From Burkholderia lata (GTDB lineage Bacteria > Pseudomonadota > Gammaproteobacteria > Burkholderiales > Burkholderiaceae): a stretch of DNA of 64,000 nucleotides. The DNA is taken from contig NC_007511.1 in assembly GCF_000012945.1 (NCBI RefSeq), forward strand, positions 682,001-746,000. The letters run 5' to 3'. Below are positions 59,715 through 64,000 of the stretch, piece after piece. The translations under genes and the position numbers were made by a program. Position 1 is the stretch's first letter, and every line of letters starts with the position of its first letter. Below the pieces are notes generated by a model. The model was not told where the DNA came from, searched no databases, and saw only the letters and a program-made list of their open reading frames with translations.

Positions 59715-60464
59715 ATGAAGACCGTATTGATCACCGGCTGTTCCTCCGGCTTCGGCCTCGAGATTGCCCGCTATTTCCTGGCCCGCGACTGGCAGGTCGT
59801 CGCGACGATGCGTACGCCGCGCGAGGACGTGTTGCCGCCGTCGGCGCACCTGCGCGTGCTGGCGCTCGATGTCACGAACCCCGACAGCATCCGCGCCGCG
59901 ATCGATGCCGCCGGCCCGATCGACGTACTCGTCAACAATGCGGGTTTCGGCGCGGCCGCACCGGCCGAACTGATGCCGATCGACACCGTGCGCGCGCTGT
60001 TCGAGACCAACACGATCGGCACGATCGCGGTGACGGAAGCCGTGCTGCCGCAGTTGCGCCGGCGCGGGGCCGGTGTCGTCGTGAACGTCACGTCGAGCGT
60101 CACGCTGAAGGTGCTGCCGCTGCTCGCCGCCTACCGCGCCAGCAAGGCGGCGGTCAATGCGTACACCGAATCGGTGGCGCTCGAACTCGAACCGTTCGGC
60201 GTGCGTGCGCGTCTCGTGCTGCCGGGCCGTGCGCCCGACACGCGTTTCGCCGACAACGCACGTGCGCACATGCACGGCTTCGAACACGAGGCTTATGCGG
60301 AATTTGTCGCGGCGACCTTTGCGCGCCTGGTCGACGAATCCGCGCCGATCACCCATGCGCAGGACGTCGCCGAAGCCGTGTGGCGTGCGGCGACCGATCC
60401 GTCGTGCCCGATGCGCATTCCGGCGGGCGCCGATGCCGTAGCGTGGGCGGCCGAAGCGGGCTGA
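59715..60464 (+). CDS. Short-chain dehydrogenase/reductase
   Basis: 249 aa. TGCSSGFG cofactor site (residues 7-14), NNAG near residue 75, catalytic serine in NVTSS, and tyrosine-lysine in YRASK near residue 142. Probably regulated by the divergent AraC-type gene; substrate unknown. Its stop codon is directly followed by the livF-derived relic at 60466. Confidence 0.88.
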   Translation: MKTVLITGCSSGFGLEIARYFLARDWQVVATMRTPREDVLPPSAHLRVLALDVTNPDSIRAAIDAAGPIDVLVNNAGFGAAAPAELMPIDTVRALFETNTIGTIAVTEAVLPQLRRRGAGVVVNVTSSVTLKVLPLLAAYRASKAAVNAYTESVALELEPFGVRARLVLPGRAPDTRFADNARAHMHGFEHEAYAEFVAATFARLVDESAPITHAQDVAEAVWRAATDPSCPMRIPAGADAVAWAAEAG

Positions 60465-60465
60465 G

Positions 60466-60569
60466 GCTCGCCGGCATGGGCGCGAACCTGCTGGCCGACG
60501 ACCGGATCAAGCAGGGTTGTTTGCGTGAATGAGGCGGGATGCCACCGCCTTGAAGCGGGCCGGCGGCGC
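60466..60569 (+). pseudogene. Decayed copy of the livF 3' end and terminator
   Basis: 104 bp aligning without gaps to 54075-54178. It includes a 38-bp stretch with 35 matches, the same distance to an in-frame stop (peptide GANLLADDRIKQGCLRE against GANLLANDRIKQAYLGG), and a further 37 bp into the terminator region with 28 matches. One arm of the terminator stem is eroded. No start or upstream livF sequence is present. It is the right-hand member of a direct repeat enclosing 54179-60465. Confidence 0.8.
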
Positions 60570-60757
60570 GGTGGTATGCACGTACGTGCATGCATCACGG
60601 ACGGATGCGGTCCGTGCGTTTCAGCGCTGTTGCGCTCGGCATGAAAGCACGCCGGGCGCGCTTCCACCCGCTGCCTGTCTATCCGTCGGCCATGCATGGT
60701 CGCGCCAGCTACCCCCACCCGATACACGAGCGACCATGCCGAGCCGGACATCGGTTG

Positions 60758-61030
60758 CTACTGACCGCCCTCATACAGCTGGTTGAGACGCTGAAGATCC
60801 CCCGACTTCTGCATGCGCAGGTATTCCTCCTTGACTTGCGCGCGTGTGAGCCCGGTCGGCCCACCGGCCTGCGTACCGGCGCTGGGCATGCTGCCCATCG
60901 ACGTCGCGCTGATCGCCGAGTCGGACGGCTTGCTCGACGCTGCCGCGGCGCCGTCGTCCTGTGCCCGGGCGAGCCCCGATGCACCCAACACACAAATGAC
61001 GGCCAGTGCCGCCTTATACATGCTCTTCAT
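60758..61030 (-). CDS. Small exported DUF4148-like protein
   Basis: 90 aa. A signal peptide (MKSMYKAALAVICVLGASGLARAQ) precedes a Ser/Ala-rich linker and the motif LTRAQVKEEYLRMQKSGDLQRLNQLYEGGQ, the DUF4148 pattern in a shifted, C-terminal position. Related to the protein at 8715-9011 but not close. Function unknown. Confidence 0.75.
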   Translation of the reverse strand: MKSMYKAALAVICVLGASGLARAQDDGAAAASSKPSDSAISATSMGSMPSAGTQAGGPTGLTRAQVKEEYLRMQKSGDLQRLNQLYEGGQ

Positions 61031-61593
61031 CGTGACACCTCACATGAAAAAGCCATGCAACCACCACGACGCGGATTCCGTATCGTCCGCGTACGTCGAC
61101 GTTCCGCATGCGTGCGGCTGCTTGCGGCGCGCTCACCTGCATCGTGATGCGCGACGTGTCGGCATCCGCGGTCGACTGGCCTGCGCCTGTCTGCGCCCGC
61201 ACGCGTCACGTCGGTCCTCCCCCGGCAATTCCCCAAGGCTTTACGGCGACTGACGCACCGGCCTGCGCAGATTCGCGCGATGGTTCTGTCGCGCGTGTCG
61301 AGTCGTCTTGTGCGCGTTTGACTCGCGCATCGTGAATCGGGTCGTTCCGCCATCATGGCATCGCGCCGGACAAATGCCCCATGCCGAACGCAGGAGTGGG
61401 TTCGTCACGCGAATGCAGCCGGAATGGCGAAATGATAGAACCCGCATGCCGGTTTAACGCCCTCTTGAAAGGGGGCAATTGCCGTAGTTGTCATGTGGAA
61501 TGCCTACACTGCACAGACATCGCGGAGCGTGTGAAGTCGAGCGTCTCGTCGCGGCCCGCGAGCGAATCCGGTGCCTGTTCGAGGAGCGCAGTC
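61031..61593. other. Intergenic region upstream of the LuxR gene
   Basis: About 560 bp. A frame continuous with the LuxR gene is open from 61381 but has no ribosome site, and its composition is unlike coding sequence. No terminator, RNA gene or repeat is convincing. Confidence 0.45.
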
Positions 61594-62676
61594 ATGTCTG
61601 ACAAACACGTCGCGCTTGCGAGTCATATTCGTCGGCTCTGTTCGCTTGCCGTCGAGCCGCATCTCGTCATTCCTCATGTGATTGAGGCGACCCGGCACAT
61701 CGTCGGTGCCGATTGGGGCATGTTCTTCTATGCCGACGAACACTACGCGGTGTCGGACGTGTGCAGCGAAAACGAGGTGGTCTACACGCTGTTGCCGACG
61801 TATTTCGCGAACATCCACAACACGTCCCGGCAGGAGGTGCTGGGCATCACGTTTTCCGATGCGATGCGCCGCGGGCGCGGCTTCGACAACAGTGCGCACT
61901 ACGACCATGCATTGCTGGCGAGCGACATGTATGCGGACCTGTGGCGACCGGTGTCGATGCGCCACTGTCTCGAGCTGACCGCGACGGACGGCACGCGCGG
62001 CTGGGGCAGCTTGCTTCTGTCGCGCGCTCCAGGCTGTCGTCCGTTCTCGGAAAAGAATCATCGTGACATCGAGCCCGTGGCGCGGCATCTGGCCCATGCG
62101 CTGTCGCGGCCCGTGCAGCCCACGCTGCAGGAATCGGAATGCAGCGAGTCCGCGATCATGGTGATCGACGACGATGGCCGGCTCCTGCTGCACAACGCGG
62201 ACAGCATCCGGATGATGGCGCTCGCGACCGGCGAGCCGCTCGCGTTCTACCATCACGAACGCTTGCCGGACTGGCTCGCGCCGCTGAGGTCGAACCTCAA
62301 CCGGATCTGGCTCGGCTACCCGGCGCCACCCGCGACGCTCGAGCGTCGCAACCACGCAGGGCGTTTCCGCTTCAAGGCCTATCGATGTACCGACGCGGCC
62401 GCGCTGCAACGCGATGCCGCGATCGTGATCTACATCGAACACTTTCCGCCGCTCAGGCTGATGGTCGAACGGCTCGGTTTCGCGTTCGGCCTGACCGAGC
62501 GGCAACGCGAACTCTGTGTGCAACTCGTGCTCGGCCGCTCGCACAGCGAGATTGCGCGCGACTTCGCGCTGCGCGACAGCACGGTCGTCGATCATGTTCG
62601 CAAGATCTATCGCCGGCTCAACGTCCACAATCACGACGAATTGCGCAGCGTGTTTCGGTCCGGGCGGCTCGACTAG
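61594..62676 (+). CDS. LuxR-family transcriptional regulator
   Basis: 360 aa. The start at 61594 has GAGGAG upstream. The C-terminal HTH reads LTERQRELCVQLVLGRSHSEIARDFALRDSTVVDHVRKIYRRLNVHNHDEL, a standard LuxR/GerE domain. The N-terminal about 290 residues are not an autoinducer-binding domain that I recognise; they may contain GAF- or PAS-like folds (around residues 20-170 and 180-285). Not a response regulator: no receiver domain. It converges with dgdA; target unknown. Confidence 0.85.
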   Translation: MSDKHVALASHIRRLCSLAVEPHLVIPHVIEATRHIVGADWGMFFYADEHYAVSDVCSENEVVYTLLPTYFANIHNTSRQEVLGITFSDAMRRGRGFDNSAHYDHALLASDMYADLWRPVSMRHCLELTATDGTRGWGSLLLSRAPGCRPFSEKNHRDIEPVARHLAHALSRPVQPTLQESECSESAIMVIDDDGRLLLHNADSIRMMALATGEPLAFYHHERLPDWLAPLRSNLNRIWLGYPAPPATLERRNHAGRFRFKAYRCTDAAALQRDAAIVIYIEHFPPLRLMVERLGFAFGLTERQRELCVQLVLGRSHSEIARDFALRDSTVVDHVRKIYRRLNVHNHDELRSVFRSGRLD

Positions 62677-62711
62677 GTTTCGACACGTGCGGCGCCGCCC
62701 GTGGCGCGCCG

Positions 62712-64000
<1,289 letters not shown>

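Noticed and set aside
54224..60465. Classical genomic island with integrase
   Set aside because: No integrase, transposase or tRNA target is present; only the livF-derived borders suggest rearrangement, so it is reported as a finding and not as a mobile element.

Overview
The window looks like a chromosomal segment of a Burkholderia cepacia complex bacterium. It is GC-rich, with strong third-position G/C bias. It carries Burkholderia-typical families (DUF4148, DUF3331), a Pseudomonas-type long isocitrate lyase, and at its right edge a protein I recognise as the Burkholderia 2,2-dialkylglycine decarboxylase DgdA. I see no phage, insertion sequence, rRNA, intact tRNA or CRISPR array. All family assignments come from reading the translated proteins; no database search was run.

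Layout, left to right. (1) 1-2.3 kb: the end of a LysR regulator and aceA, convergent on a shared terminator; aceA has a perfect 18-bp palindrome upstream. (2) 2.8-8.5 kb: a six-gene gamma-butyrobetaine/L-carnitine operon (binding protein, cdhC, cdhA, cdhB, alpha/beta hydrolase, gamma-butyrobetaine dioxygenase) that should deliver glycine betaine. (3) 8.6-11.3 kb: small exported and DUF genes, an SDR, and a tRNA-like relic followed by a terminator. (4) 11.3-20.6 kb: a complete non-phosphorylating L-fucose pathway with its own ABC sugar importer, lactonase and GntR/FadR regulator. (5) 20.6-22.8 kb: a DadA-type FAD oxidoreductase and an orphan hypothetical gene. (6) 22.9-31.6 kb: an eight-gene minus-strand operon with an Asp/Glu-racemase-like protein, a COG0402 deaminase, an NCS2 nucleobase permease, a CobW GTPase, UbiX, UbiD and two ACMSD-like amidohydrolases. 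It is divergent from a LysR gene and is followed by a second LysR and an iorAB molybdenum hydroxylase. I infer an undescribed N-heterocycle catabolic pathway. (7) 36.8-39.4 kb: yfiRNB, a cyclic-di-GMP control module. (8) 39.8-47.7 kb: a type VI secretion islet (vgrG, Eag chaperone, Rhs effector with prePAAR motif, immunity gene) whose GC content drops in the toxin tip. (9) 48.8-54.2 kb: the branched-chain amino acid transporter livKHMGF. (10) 54.2-60.6 kb: a 6.3-kb block (LysR, EgtD-like methyltransferase, Fe(II)/2-oxoglutarate oxygenase, EamA exporter, VOC protein, AraC regulator, SDR) bounded by two direct copies of the livF 3' end plus terminator. It looks inserted or rearranged, and its core resembles a small-metabolite biosynthesis and export cassette. 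(11) 60.7-64 kb: a DUF4148 protein, a LuxR regulator and the truncated dgdA.

Most of the window serves uptake and catabolism of plant- or host-derived compounds: carnitine, fucose, N-heterocycles, branched amino acids and dialkylglycines. Each set of genes has a local regulator nearby or divergent. The most novel parts are the UbiD/NCS2/double-amidohydrolase operon, the EgtD-like cassette with its livF-derived borders, and the Rhs toxin-immunity tip.
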